Below are positions 21,782-34,700 of a stretch of DNA of 64,000 nucleotides, one piece after another. Numbering within the stretch: position 1 is the first letter of the stretch; each line of letters opens with the position of its first letter. The DNA comes from Acanthococcus lagerstroemiae. Taxonomy: Eukaryota > Arthropoda > Insecta > Hemiptera > Eriococcidae. The stretch spans positions 20,889,626 through 20,953,625 of the forward strand of contig CM063110.1 in NCBI GenBank assembly GCA_031841125.1, in the 5' to 3' direction. A program made the translations under genes and the position numbers. Below the pieces are notes generated by a model. The model made no database searches, was not told where the DNA came from, and saw only the letters and a program-made list of their open reading frames with translations.

Positions 21782-24700
21782 ATGAATTCTATCTTCAGGT
21801 TACCCTTTCCAAACCGCTACTCGGAACTGACCGACTACATCGACAGAAGCGCTGTTAAAGAGCTTGAGATCCTGTTTCCAAAACTCGTATCCGAGATTTT
21901 TAGCACCAATGCCCAATTCAGTTGGGGCTTGCGAACCTTGAAGCCGGATACGAATTACAATGCTTTCCATGCGGTTTACAACTTTCTGCTTCCAAATGGT
22001 CCGATGTTCAGGCTGTGTTACAAACTACTATTAGACTGTCATTTACGATACGAATTTCCGTATCAGTATCTTCCTGTGAGTATGAAGCCCAGACACTTCT
22101 ACTGAAATGTTTCTAGAAAGCGGAAATAATTTTTTCGGCTTACAGGATGTGGTGAGGAAGCGATTAGAAGATCCTAGTGATACTTCATTTTACAAACAGA
22201 AGTTACTCGCCAGGTCAAAAACGTCCGTGAGGAACTGCATATATTTGAGTATCCTTTTCATTTGGTTGTTAAGTATGAAGGTGTTACGTTAAAGTACTCA
22301 CTGAGTGTTACGCAGCAAACTCTTTCGTGCAATGCCTGAATTAGATTCTATACTTGGAAATATTTAAATCGGATTCTCGATAGTGTGCAATTCTAAATAT
22401 GTAATCAGTACGATTTTTGAGTCCTGTGTTTCAAAACAACTCGGTTGTAATTCCTTAATATCGACATAGATGCCTTTGAATACTACATGTTTCATTTCGC
22501 ATATCATTTAACTAATCCGGCCTTGCAATTACCGGACGAAAACTTCTTGGAGTGGGATACCGTCTACCTTCGTTTAGTGGAAGCATATTTGGAACATTTC
22601 GTTCCCTGCACTACTTCGCTAGTATACCCTCTTTTGAATCAGTCCGCGAGCTCGATGGCATCTTCTCAACAGGCTATGAACTCGTATTCTCCAACAAGGT
22701 AAAAATTATTGTACGTTCATGGGTTACTGTAATCGTGCTGTTTGATTAACTTTTGCTTGTACTTTTAGTAAGTCGCCGACTTCGTTATTCCGAGAAGACG
22801 TGCTAAAGAAAATGAGTCCTAGTCCACCGCCTTTTGCGAGAACGAAAACTAGTTCGTCGGCTGAAATCTGGAGAACCGAACTGGTGGCGACGCTTTTCCT
22901 CGATTTCTGGCTCTCGTCCCATAATAACGAGGCTGTGGTAAGATTTGCGATTTCTCGAACTGAATATGGCTTGATGCTGTCCAATATTCTTCGTAGCCTA
23001 ATCAGCTAGAAACTGAATTTTTTCAGAAAAGTTCATTTTCGTATACAAGTCAAAAATTCTGGCCTATCGATATGCTGCCATCCAAAGAACAGTTGCGGTG
23101 TATTCGGGTCCTTCTCAGGCATCTTCACTATTTCACCAATCATATGCTACCTGAGGATTGCGCTATGAACGATTTGAAACGGTGAGCTGTTGCGGGTGTT
23201 GAATTTGTGCCATTCATCTACGGCGTGTAATATTTATTGCATTCTTTCATAAACAGCGAAATAGTGTCCAACAATCGAAGAACAATATACACATTCTTTT
23301 GGTGCACAATGACGCAGCTGCCGCTCGACTCATCTTACAAACTATTACTGGAAAGCTGGTTCACGTATATCCAGCCCTGGAGATACACGAATCCGTATTC
23401 CAAGAACATTAGGTACGATTCGTTTTACTCAGTTTCATTCGAGTTACTACTTTTCCTCTTTGTATGAACATGTCTTCCATTTCACGTTGTAGATTGAAAG
23501 ATGCTCAAAAAGAGGGGATCGAGAGGCGTTGGTTCTCGTTCATAGCTGAAAACTTGATCATGTACACACGATTGTACTATGTGGTGCTGACCAGACTCTC
23601 GCGCTGCGATCTTACAACGTACAAAATCTCTAGTATGTCGTATCGCCTGATGCAGGTAAGGTGTGCAATACAGAGCGCGAAGTATTATGCTCCTCTAATC
23701 TTATTTATCAAGTGGGTGGTCGGATCGGTAAGGGAGAAAAAAACCTTCCTTGGTGTCACACAGTGGTTCAGAATTCAGTTCTAGGTGGCGAAAATCGTGA
23801 AACTCGGTTAGTACGCGGTTTTTGAGGGCAAAACCATTTCGCATGGTTTTAGAACTGAAATCTCAAAGGGATTCCAAGGGGAGGGATAAGACTCGAATTT
23901 GTCAACAATATCGAGTGGGGTATCAAAATGTATGTTTTTGGCCTCCCTGAACATGATTTCGAAGTTATTTTGTTCGAAATGTGGAAAGGGGCTTCAGGGG
24001 TAGGGTTCAAACTGCAAAATTTCCGACTTTACTAAGTGGGATATCAAAATGTATGTTTTTTACCCCCCTAAACATGATTCCGAAGTTATTTTATTCGAAA
24101 TGTGAAACGAACCTTCATAAGAGAGAGGCCAACTTCTAAAATTCTCAACATTACTAAGTGAGGTATCAAAATGTACATTCAGAAGTTGTTTGTTTGAAAT
24201 TGAGGAGGTCTTCAGGAGGAACTATGAACACAAGAATACATGTGGTATTTTGAGTAACGATAAATTAATATTAACAAACAAAATCGTGAATCAAAATTAT
24301 AAGCAAAGTACGAGTATAACACTGAGAATGAATAAAACCATGAACAAAGTATAATATTAATGAATAAAACCATCATCTTCCGGATCGTAGTTATTTTACT
24401 TCTCATCTAAAGAGTATCATTGTAGTCATCATCTTTCTCCTCTTTTTCACCGTCATTTTCTTCCAAAGAGCTCTCATAATTTTCAAAATCTTCTTCTGTT
24501 TTTTCTTCCTTGGGGTGATACTCTACATCATATGCAAAAATTTTGATGATGATGATGATAAGATATCAGTCTTACGACCGGTTTGATGCAGCTCTCCATT
24601 TCTCTCTATTTTGTGCGAGTTCTTTCATTTCGTAATAACACATTTGACATCCTTGATTATGTATTGAACATACTGGAATCTCTACTGACCTACTCCATTC

Positions 24701-27700
24701 TTTCCTTCCACACTTCCTTCTAGCAGCAGTAACATTATTCGTGGGTGCCTCAAGTTATGCCCTATTAGTTTATCCCTTCTCCTCAAACAATTCCAAATGT
24801 CCATTTTACTCCCTACTCTGTGAAGTACTTCCTCATTTCTTATTTTATCCGTCCATTTGATCAGGGCTGGCAACTTTTCATAATCCCATGTGTAGCGAAA
24901 AAAACAACACTGATTTTACACAATAACGTTTTATTATCGTATCATTAGGCCGTGAGCATGAAAATCAAGCTTTAACGTCGAAGCAAAAGAGTGGAGTGAG
25001 AGCCTTCGCTCCGAAGAGAAAAAAAAGAAGTTTAAGTTTTGCTTCAATCCGCACGCGTAAGCTTTCTCTTTCACTTCAAAGCGAACGCTCCACAAAATAA
25101 AGTGAGTGCTTCAAAGATAACAACGTTTGTTCAAGTTGTTACCAGTCGACGTGGGGGTCCAAGGAACTCCTAAATCGAAAATCATTCAAAGAAGCGAAGA
25201 CAAAGATGGTGGTGGTGTACAGGTAGAAAACGCATCAAACAATGAAATAATTTCCGATGATTTCCGAAGAATTTCATCGGAAATCTACGAGAAGATTCCT
25301 TTGATTTCCGAAGAATTTTATTGAAAATTTCCGATCATTTTCGAAGAATTTCATCACTCATCACAGGAAAATCTGTGATGATTTCAGGAGAATTTTTCCG
25401 GAAATATTTTCCGTAGAATTTCATCGAAAATCTTTAGAAAAAATTTTCAACGTTTTCCAAGGAATTTCTTCAAAAATCTTCGGGAAAATTTTCTTATAAT
25501 TTATGAAGGATTCCATCGAAAGTATTTGGGAAAAAACTCCGATCGTTTTTGGAAGAATTTTATCGAAAATCTTCAGGAAAAATCTCCGAAGATTTCCAGG
25601 GAATAATTTCATTGAAAATCTTCGAGAAGAATCTCCGATGATTTTTAAGGAATTTCAGCGGAAATTTTTGGAAAAAAAAAAAATTCCGATAATTTCCGAT
25701 GAATTGAGACTATTTTCCATTCATGCAATGGAATCAGAGATATTTCCCTAAGATTTTTGATGAAATTCTTCGGAAATCCGCCCACAGTTTCCGAAGACTT
25801 TTATCGAAAATAATTTGAGAAAAATCTTTAATCATTTAAAAAAAAATGTCATTGGAAATCTTCGAGAATAATCTCCACTAATTTTTGGAGAATTTTATCG
25901 GAAATTTTCTGAAACAATTGCCAACAATTTCCGAAAAATTTTACGGAAAATCTTTGATTCCATCGCAAGAGTGGGAAATAGTCTCAACTCTTCAAGAATC
26001 GTCATTTCCCCCCAAAAAATTTCGGATTAAATTCCTTAAAAGTCATTGGAGATTCTTCTCGAAGATTTCCAATGAAATTCTTCGAAGATCATCGAACATT
26101 TTCCCTGAAGATTTTTGATAAAATTCTTCAAAAACCATCGGAGTTTTCCTCTGAATATTTCCTATAATATTCTTCAAAAATTATCAGAAAATTTTCTCGA
26201 TGAATTTTGATGACATTTTTAGGAAAACATTGACAATTCTTTCTAAAGATTTCCAATGGGATTCTTCGGAAATTTTCTGAATTCTTTTCCTAAAATTTCC
26301 GATGAAATTCGTTTGGAGATTCTTCTCGAAGATTTCCAATGAAACTTCATTAAGACATGTTTGAACTCCCTCATTCTTGTTCAAGACGCTTTAAAAGTGT
26401 TTGAGACTCCTTCAGTTTTGATGAAATTAAAACTTATTGTACATGGAGGTGTGAAAATCAGATTGGTTGTTTGATTTGAGCTCCTTTTGGGTACAGAGCA
26501 ATTCTCACCATTAGATGTTGACACTGGTGAAGATTCTATTTCGTGACAAGTTGATCCGATCACCTCGAAAACTGAGATACAGCATTGTATTCTACGCTCT
26601 GTATGCTCGAAGTTGTCGTTGAAAACATGTAATACTTTCACATCGAAGCACAGTGACTCATCTTCGTACATATTCAAAATTCTGTCCGCGTTCCTAGGTA
26701 TTTTCTCAGCCTCAGTTGCTGGACTACATAACAGAGGTGGAGAATTATCTCGAAGAAGGACGACTCGGCTGTATCAGCAGCTGGAATTCGATTATCAGAC
26801 AAAATATTTACAGCATGGAGAAAACGGATTTCCGTTACGATTTCTTCTATTCTCACAATCACACGCAACAGGTTGGTGTTTCTTGTTCTTTCGTTCACAT
26901 CCACCGATTGCCTCCGTGAATCTTTCTTTCATTTCGAATTTTTCACTGTTTAGGTTCTGGAATTCATAAGGCAAATTGAAGGGAGCATTCCTTCTTTGCA
27001 GCTGCGAAAGAGAGAAATGCAAGCGGACGACAATGTTTCCTTTTTCAAATGGTTGAAAGAGCAGCTTTCCGGCAATATACGTTATTCGTCGGTTGAGGAA
27101 CTCACGAAGATCGAATATTACTTGTCTCAGTCCTTATCCAAGCTCTATCGTGTGCACAATGTTAGTCTAACTCGAGCATTTAGATTATGTTGAGTTCGGG
27201 GCCACGCCTAATCAACGTTTTATAATTGTAGATACCGCCGAATGAAACCGAGTTGACCTCGACGTTGTTGAACGATAGCAAGAAAAGTCCTGTTGATAGT
27301 TGCAGTTCGTTTTCCAGCTTCGACTCGACGGACGGATCTGTTTTTTCTTCATCTTCTTTGAGTGTAAGCAGCTGATTCCGAATAGGATGGAGCAACAGTT
27401 GACAATTCTTACGATACGAAATGAATGATACTTTTTATGTTCCGTGTAATCTGGAACTTGCTTGATTACCAGTACAACTGAGTTAATTGAAGCAGAATCT
27501 ATCTGCCAGTATTTACGGTTCTTATTTTTTCTCAGCAACATCGATGCTTGATATCCATAACTAAATTGCAGATGGCTAGCATAGCTGCTTTTCCAGTTGG
27601 ATGGTGGCAGATACTTGAGGCAAAATTTACGAATTTCACGATTGAAACGTAAAAATAAAGCTAGGAAAAGGCAAAAACGGTTTTGGCCTTTCTTAAGGTA

Positions 27701-29536
27701 GGAAAAAGGATAAACTGTTGGCGGCTTAAGAGTGTATTGCTTCCCTCCTCTCGCAGGTCTGCAAGATGGAAGTGTACTCTGTATTCCAAATGTCTTGAGA
27801 ACCTAAAACTGTGTTTTCATCTGACCTCTTACCTAGGACATCACATGTAATCACTTTTAGCTGGTAGGACTTTCTACGTCAGACTACAGGTTAACGTATC
27901 CGTATTTTCAAAGAAAGGAGTTTAAAAATGTTACCGTCAATCGATATTGTTGGAACCATTTTTGAAAATTCTGTGTTTTTAAGTATTCTGTAACGATAGG
28001 AATGTTATTGTTTTAGGTGGATCCTAGAGAACGGAAAAGAGCTGCCTTGTCTTTCGTATACGAAGGCGATCCCGATTTATATCCTATTCGCAGCTGGGAA
28101 AGTAAATTTCTAGTCAGAGTTCTGTATTATTTCTGCTTGTGCATTAATACGCAGGTAATGGCGGATTGGAAAACTAGTTCGCGTGTTCGTAGAATATTCT
28201 TATGTTATTCGGAGTAGTTTGTGCTACTAGCTTCCTCTCTCGCACGTTTGAACTCCAAACTGGTTGCGTGTCTGAAATTCGAAAAAATTCTGTCAGATTT
28301 GCTACCTTGAGATGTAGTTGGATTGAGAAAACAAACTGAACTGCAAGACAGCCAGTGATTCAGTCAGCCCGCAAAATAGACGAAAAAACAGTCCATCAAC
28401 TGCCCCTCCTGCCAGGCATGCAGGGATTCATCCTCCTTTCACGGCGAAAAATTGATCCAAGAGCCGAGATCTCCGCCAGCTCTCTGTATTCAATTTGTTT
28501 TCATCTTCGTGTTATCGCGGAAAGCCAAAATAACTTCAGCCTTTTAAATTCTGCATTTACTTTGTATCTGTGTTACCCTGGCTGTCTGTCCTCGAACTCT
28601 CCAGCTCTTGATATCCTGTTCTTCTACCGATCTGTCTGTTTATTCCTTAGTATGTTCAATAATCCGTTCGTTGCCTTTCATTCCTAGAAATGGATTATGT
28701 TGAGGGATTTGATCGGGGATCCGAGAGACGGGTGTCGAGCTCTCAGCTGAAACTGGCCGTTTTTGTCTTTACTGCCTGACTGTCTTTTCCATCTTCATCA
28801 TATCGTGTCTGTTGGTCTATTCTGCATGCTTTCTATCGTCCTGCTTGTTGTCTGTCCGTACCCAGCAAAGAAAAACTTGCAAATTCCGAGTCGTGGCGAC
28901 GACGCGAGTATAGCAAGGTTAATTTAGCGGGAGAGGGAAACTATGCTAGTAGTTACTGTCTGTCTTTAACTTCAACATTGGAATGGCAGAGTATGGTAAC
29001 CAAAATGTCACGCGACTGCTTCTTGCATTGTACTGAGCTGTCTGAATACTGGTGAAAGTTTAAATTACGAATTAATCAAATTGAAATTTATAATTGAAGA
29101 TCCGAAACCGAGACGATTCGGCATCTTTAATGTTCAGAACACAATGTACCAATACTGACTCGAAATATGTGTACGTGTTTAGTTCCAGCGAGAATTGAAG
29201 CAGCTGTACTACGAAGACAGTATTCGTGGCGGCATCTTTCGACAGATACTCAGCCCGCCCCAGAAGACGTACCATTTCGAGAAGCGTAGCTCCCCCGACG
29301 GGTACTCCTGCCGAGTTTCTACAATTTTGCCTCCCAGGGTTAGTTTGCGGTGGTGCGCCAGTTATTATTATACCTTCTTGTTCTTCACCTTGTACATGTT
29401 CCTGAAGTTCTTTCAGTATTCTGTTTTCAAAGTCACGTGTGTTATGCTGTTTTTTTATATCGTGTATTTGTTCGCTAATTCGCTGTTCTTCTCGACGCCG
29501 GTTCCTGAAGATGAGAATGATGTGACGTCGAGATGA
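21782..29536 (+). CDS. SMPD4: SMPD4-like neutral sphingomyelinase 3
   Basis: SMPD4 (nSMase3) is a membrane-anchored protein of the ER and nuclear envelope, assigned sphingomyelin hydrolase activity. Exons: 21782-22075, 22146-22248, 22470-22698, 22769-22937, 23027-23181, 23257-23412, 23493-23655, 26698-26871, 26954-27160, 27232-27363, 28017-28154, 29183-29536. They give 757 residues, all junctions in frame. Family landmarks are KELEILFPKLV, GPMFRLCYKL, YEFPYQYLP, NAFEYYMFHFAYHL, EIWRTELVATLFLDFWL, YIQPWRYTN, FIAENLIMYTRLYY, VFSQPQLL and YEGDPDLYPIRSWE. The C-terminus has two hydrophobic, Phe/Tyr-rich segments that look like the family's membrane anchor, ending EDENDVTSR. The start is weak: ATG 21782 directly follows a good acceptor, and about 15-20 residues of the usual N-terminus are missing, so a short upstream exon probably exists. 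A poly(A) signal follows the stop. Confidence 0.93.
23880..24215. repeat. Three tandem units of about 120 bp in an SMPD4 intron
   Basis: Units begin near 23,915, 24,036 and 24,158, each with GGTATCAAAATGTA or GATATCAAAATGTATG. Two are followed by CGAAGTTATTTT and a GAAATGTG block. Divergence is moderate and the third unit is shortened. Confidence 0.7.
24540..24900 (-). mobile_element. RTE-like LINE C-terminal fragment with GAT tail
   Basis: The minus strand encodes a LINE-type C-terminus containing IRNEEVLHRVG, KLIGHNLRH, LLLLEGSVEGK and a trailing glycine-rich bit, as in RTE-like reverse transcriptases. The low-coordinate side carries a short GAT microsatellite (about 24,545-24,560) that would be the 3' tail. 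It is strongly 5'-truncated. Confidence 0.7.
25230..26360. repeat. Degenerate GAAGATTTCCGATGAA word satellite
   Basis: Words such as GAAGATTTCCGATGAA, TCATCGGAAATCTTCG and GAAAATTTTC recur over 1.1 kb of an SMPD4 intron. The word occurs on both strands, so many short inverted repeats arise. Open frames here encode only low-complexity Lys/Phe/Ile/Glu-rich peptides. Confidence 0.7.
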
Positions 29537-29621
29537 TTATTGTTCTATTTATCATTGATCGTGACTCTGATTTTTAATACTTTCGTCTATAGACTGGTGG
29601 GAATTTTTATACTTATTTCGA

Positions 29622-29627
29622 AATAAA
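29622..29627 (+). terminator. SMPD4 polyadenylation signal AATAAA
   Basis: A canonical AATAAA lies 86 bases after the SMPD4 stop codon, followed by T- and GT-rich sequence as expected of a cleavage region. Confidence 0.6.
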
Positions 29628-31749
29628 CTTTTATGTTTTGTAGTTTTGTAAATGCGAGTTAGAGGGGTTGGTCGAAGTTCCTCCGTAGTATGTTTGTGGG
29701 CCTTTGATTTACTTTTTAAACTGTGCTGTTTATATACAGTTTAGTCTTTGTATCTGTATCGGCTTTAAGAGAATACAATAACTGCTGAGTTGTAAGTTTC
29801 AGGTCGATCGGAACCAGTGCTGTTATGACTGTATATTTTCAGGTAGCCTTTGTCGTTGTACATTTTAAAATGATAAAATATCTGATACTTTATAATTTTC
29901 AGGTCGATCGAATAAAAAGGACACCGCACCAGTGTTATGACCATATTTTTAGATAGTCCTAAAGACGTTACGGTGAAACGGTTATGAAAGGATTTTCGGT
30001 TATGGCTTCGAGTGTCTGCTTGATGCATAGGTATGTCCAAACATCAGTCTCCCGTTATTTTCAGTTGAGAGCACGGACTCATCAGTTTTCAATTTTACGT
30101 GTGAGAACAAGGTTATGGCCTCACTAAAAAAATCTTTATGATACCCACGATTTTTGTTTGTTTCCCTGTTGCACTTCCATGACCACAGAAAATACGCTCC
30201 TGACTTAATGGTCTGATATCATCTGCTTATAAAATTAATGGGTAAGTGAGTTGTGAGGTCGAGTGGTACGAGTATAATGGAATGAATGAGTCGGATGGAA
30301 TTTTGAGAAGCCAGAAAATGTAAGTGCGACTTTGATACTAAGGAGGAGGGGTGGTCTGTTTTTGGGAAACTTCGAAAAGCATCGAATTTAGCGATCTTGA
30401 AACCTACGTTATATTTGGACGCTGTTCAGCAAGAGGGAACCAACTAGCCAAATCCGATTTTTTGAGAACACGTGATTCGAAGTTCAAGAGCCCATGTAGC
30501 AACTATATGACACAGCGTTTACTGATGAGCTTTTTCAATGTGAGTACACATTTTTGAATCGGGGGCGCAATTTTGAAAAATTCTACGTTTTACGCTCTTT
30601 CCAACGATACTAATAATTCATTTTGTTTACAAATGTTAGTTTTGGTTCCCTCTTGCTGAACAGCGTCCATTTCAGGTCATATTGATTGTCAGCTCGCTTT
30701 CCTAATACCGCAGCTTTCAACTTAGGATTAATAATGTATTTCAGGTTATTTTGATTGTCAGCCCCCTAATAAGAGTCAATTTGATACCTAACATGAGCCT
30801 ATAGCAACTCGGTAATCGTCCAAAATTGTGAGCATATTCTGTTCCTCAAATTTTTCCATTACAACCTTATTTCCACACTCATGTGCTTCAGTTTTCAAAG
30901 TCAAGTCATACGTAAGTCGAAATCTAGCCACCTGATCCTGAAAATGTGTACGAAATACAATTAATTTTATTTAACAGAAATTTCGAGCCCCACCTCTGTC
31001 CAGTTATTACACTCTTAGCGTGGGCTCGAAACCCGTACTGAAATATCTATCGACTTGATGATGAAATACTTTGGAAGTTGAAAGTATTTTCTTCTCAGCT
31101 ATTAAAAGTTGGAATTTGAATGCCCGGGAGTTGGAAGTGGAATTTAATAAAAATTATTCGGGAGTCCGAAGTTGGAAGGTGATATTTTTTTGGGTTGACT
31201 TGGCATCCCTGCTGTTTCTAGCTCTTTCAAGACATGCGACTATTTTGTAATCTGGTAACACTGTATGTGATGTCTGCAATCAGTGTTACCACGGTATGAA
31301 TGACGATCACATTCCGAATTTTCAAATTTCAAGGTCGATTTATGTAATCACGAAATCACATGATAATTTCGATGATTCTCGTGTCTCTTTCCCGCTTATG
31401 CCGCGTGCTAAGCATAAAGCTGTACTGCATAATTTCATTATTGATTATTCGGCAGTTTCAAACTACAGTTTTCTTTCTCCTTTCTCCTTCAACAGTCCAC
31501 TTATTAATTGCTAACGTTATATAATGCTGTAGTCGGCAGTAATTACATTTTATATCGAACCACTGTGCCGGTTAGTATCTTCGTCTTCCACCTGTTACTT
31601 CGGCTTTCATACTCTGCCAGTTCATAATTTGTCGTGACTTCTTCAATTCATAATTGTTGAATCTTAATATTTTTATGTTGAGCAGTATCGGTGACTGAAA
31701 ATCGGCATTTGTAGGAAAAGGTCAGCTACTATCAATTTTAATCCAAGCA
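29628..31749. other. Intergenic gap between SMPD4 and CAD
   Basis: No gene was found. The gap contains an imperfect duplication around TTTCAGGTCGATCG (about 29,800-29,960), a 254-bp TIR element (30,416-30,669) and a patch of GAAGTTGGAA-like words (about 31,070-31,190). The CAD promoter should be near the right end; I see no clear TATA box or initiator that I would defend. Confidence 0.5.
30416..30669. mobile_element. 254-bp MITE with terminal inverted repeats, copy 2
   Basis: It begins TGGACGCTGTTCAGCAAG and ends with the exact inverted form of the first 18 bases, extending further into GAGGGAACCAA. It is the reverse-oriented relative of 14,105-14,353; shared inner blocks include ACGCTCTTTCCAACGATAC and CGTGATTCGAAGTTCAAGAG. 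Confidence 0.82.
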
Positions 31750-34700
31750 ATGGCTACCCAAATCAGTTGTTCTTTAGTCATTGATGATGGTACTGTATAC
31801 CATGGGTACTCATTCGGTTTCAATGCGGAAGCAGATGGAGAAATAGGTAATTGATTACGATACATTAGCATTTCTAAGTTCGACTTTACAAGGCAAATTG
31901 AAAACAAATAATATATTTGTTAGTTACTCGACTTGAAAACCCTGCAAGTATTACCTTATATTTAGAATTTTCACGAAGTACTAAATCTTTACTCGTTTCT
32001 GAATCATAGATCCGGGTCTCTTGTTTGTTAATGTATTATTTCTTACAGTGTTTCAAACGGGTATGGTCGGATACCCAGAGTCGCTTACCGATCCGTCTTA
32101 CCATCAACAGTTATTAGTTTTGACATATCCATTGATTGGAAATTATGGCATTGCTGAGGAAAAGATCGACGAACATGGATTATCATTGTGAGATAATATT
32201 TCTATTCTTTGGGGTGTGGGGTATTTTAAAAGTTCCTTCGCTGGACATCTCTGTGTTTAAATTATATTTTTATCTTATACCACTGCCATAAGATAAGAGA
32301 CAGAAAGAAATGTACTTCAGAATTAATTTTAGTATCTAATCTGAGCCAGTGTCACGTAAGATAAGGTAAGCTTTTAGCTGCATCAGAACCAAACAAAATG
32401 TATCGAAAGTGCTAAAACAAATTGGGAAGAGAGGAAATTCCTGCCCTAATTATGTAATCAACTAGGGATTGTTCAGCTTACGAGGAGGTTATATTATTTC
32501 TGTTCTGATAACTATCGAAACACATTAATGGTATACGATCCAGTTTAGTGAACTGGGAACTGTCAGAATGCATATTTTCTTACTAGGTTGGAGTAAAAGT
32601 TTTACAGTTACCAGTATTTATATAGTTACAGCTCGTAACGTCAAACGAAAATGATATGATTCCAAATTCCAACGTCTGATCGAAACATAAACTACCCTTT
32701 TCTACAGGTTTGGAATTGATCAGTTATGGTATTCTTAATTTGCTGTATTTTTCTAGGTCTTTTGAATCACGTAAAGTTTGGGTTTCCGGGTTGATTGTGG
32801 ACGAAATATGCAACAAACCGAGTCACTGGAAACAACAGAAAACACTCCATGAATGGCTGTTAAGTAACAGAGTTCCTGGCATTTTTGGAATCGACACGAG
32901 GCAACTGACCAAACATATACGAAGTCATGGAACCATGCTGGGGAAAATAATCATGAAATATGTTCCAGACCAACCGATGCGTTTCATCAACCCTAATGAG
33001 TTCAATTTAGTGTCGAAAGTTTCAGTTGAGGTAAAATTTAATTTTTAAATTTAGACGTTCTTTGGTAATTCTTATATTTGGCTTGGATATTTTCGATTTG
33101 GCGCCACGGCAATGCATGCGTGCCAAATTGATTCCCCAGACACCGCGCCCCTAGTCTTGAAGACTATTTTTTCGAGTATTGTATCGGTGATCAGAGGGAC
33201 GTCTTGAGGCTGACCCGGGCCTCCATTTCGCCTCTCCTTGTTTTTGATTCACGCTGTCCTGCCAGGGCCACTATGGGACGCCCTACTGACCGAGGCAACG
33301 CTCACCCAGCGTCAACTTGGAATTCGGTTGGTACCGCATTTCAAAAATTGAGGAAAAAACCCAAACCGCAAGATGTTGGCGTTTAGAGAACAACACTGAC
33401 TTAAAAAAATCGTGTTTTTCTAAGCTAGAGCCAACACTTTTTAACGTACAGTTACCAGGTTTCAGTCTTTGAATTCGCATATCCGAATAAAGCTAATCAG
33501 CGGACGAAAACATGATTTATGACAAACCCTACATCAGTATGAACGTATAAACTTTGAACATCATTTGAAATTGAAAATAATCATTTCTGAACAAAATTTT
33601 GTTTTATCAGGGCAAGTGTAATCTAATAAAAAGGAACAAATTAATTTTAACATGAAACTAAAAGCAGGAGATTAGTAAATCAACTGACACTTTGCACTGC
33701 AGTCTAGTGATAACGAACAGCATCATCTTTTCGTCCAGCGGTTACATGCAGCGTTCCTAGCCGAGTTTGAATATGCGAATTCAGTTTTGAATCTACTTTT
33801 TCCCTCTTCAAGATCCAAGGATGGACTGTGGAGGGCTGATTTGAGTGTTCTCAATTTAAATTATTTCAAATTAAATTGACAATGTTTTAGGCGGCTGAAT
33901 TAGTTTTTGATATTATTTCCTCTGCCGCCATTATTGCTTGAGCTCCGCTGAGAGTTCAGATTAATACTCATTTCAATAATTTTTATCCAGATTTTTTTTT
34001 TTTAATGAATTGTTGAATTTATTTCCAAAGACAATTATCTGCACCGTCACCCTGTCAGGCCAGGAGATCATTGGTGAACAAGATACATTTTAAAGCAGTG
34101 TTGGAGGGAGCCTTATATTGTGAATCTTCGGCAAAGGATCCATTGGTTCCCCTTCTCTCTGTTTCACTATTTGAGAAGCGAATGCATACTAATTTTGAAA
34201 GTTATGAATTATTATCATTACCGTTAAAAATTTTCAGAGCTTACAGCTTTCGTGATCTACAATTTTGAGGTAACATAGTTCTGAGCATAAGCGTTGACTT
34301 TTAAAAATTTACGTGGGTGAGTACTGACTGCCGTTTCCCTTTTATTTTTGTCCCCTTGGTCCCTCTTCCCCTAAAGGCAATATGGGTGTCAAAATTGTGG
34401 TAACCGAACGTGAAGGCTCCTGCGGGATAGGAGGACAGTTCGATTGGGAGAGGAACCACCTGTTAGGCCACGACTAGCTCTAGGGACCTACAGGGGATGG
34501 AACCGGCGCAAAGGGCTTGGCGATCCTGTGCTTGGAGATGCGACGAGGTAACTCAGGGTTAGATGAGTTCCAGTCCTTTAGAATACCTCTGAGGCGTGAC
34601 TTACACTGGCGCTTGATGGCTACGGTAAGATTACACGAAGAGGCAACACACAGTTACGAGGTGAAGTAAATATATTCTAAAGAGACTTACGGCTAAGTGG

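Noticed and set aside
25127..26384. Lys/Phe/Ile-rich frames within the SMPD4 intron
   Set aside because: Translations of a degenerate GAAGATTTCC satellite; low complexity in every frame.
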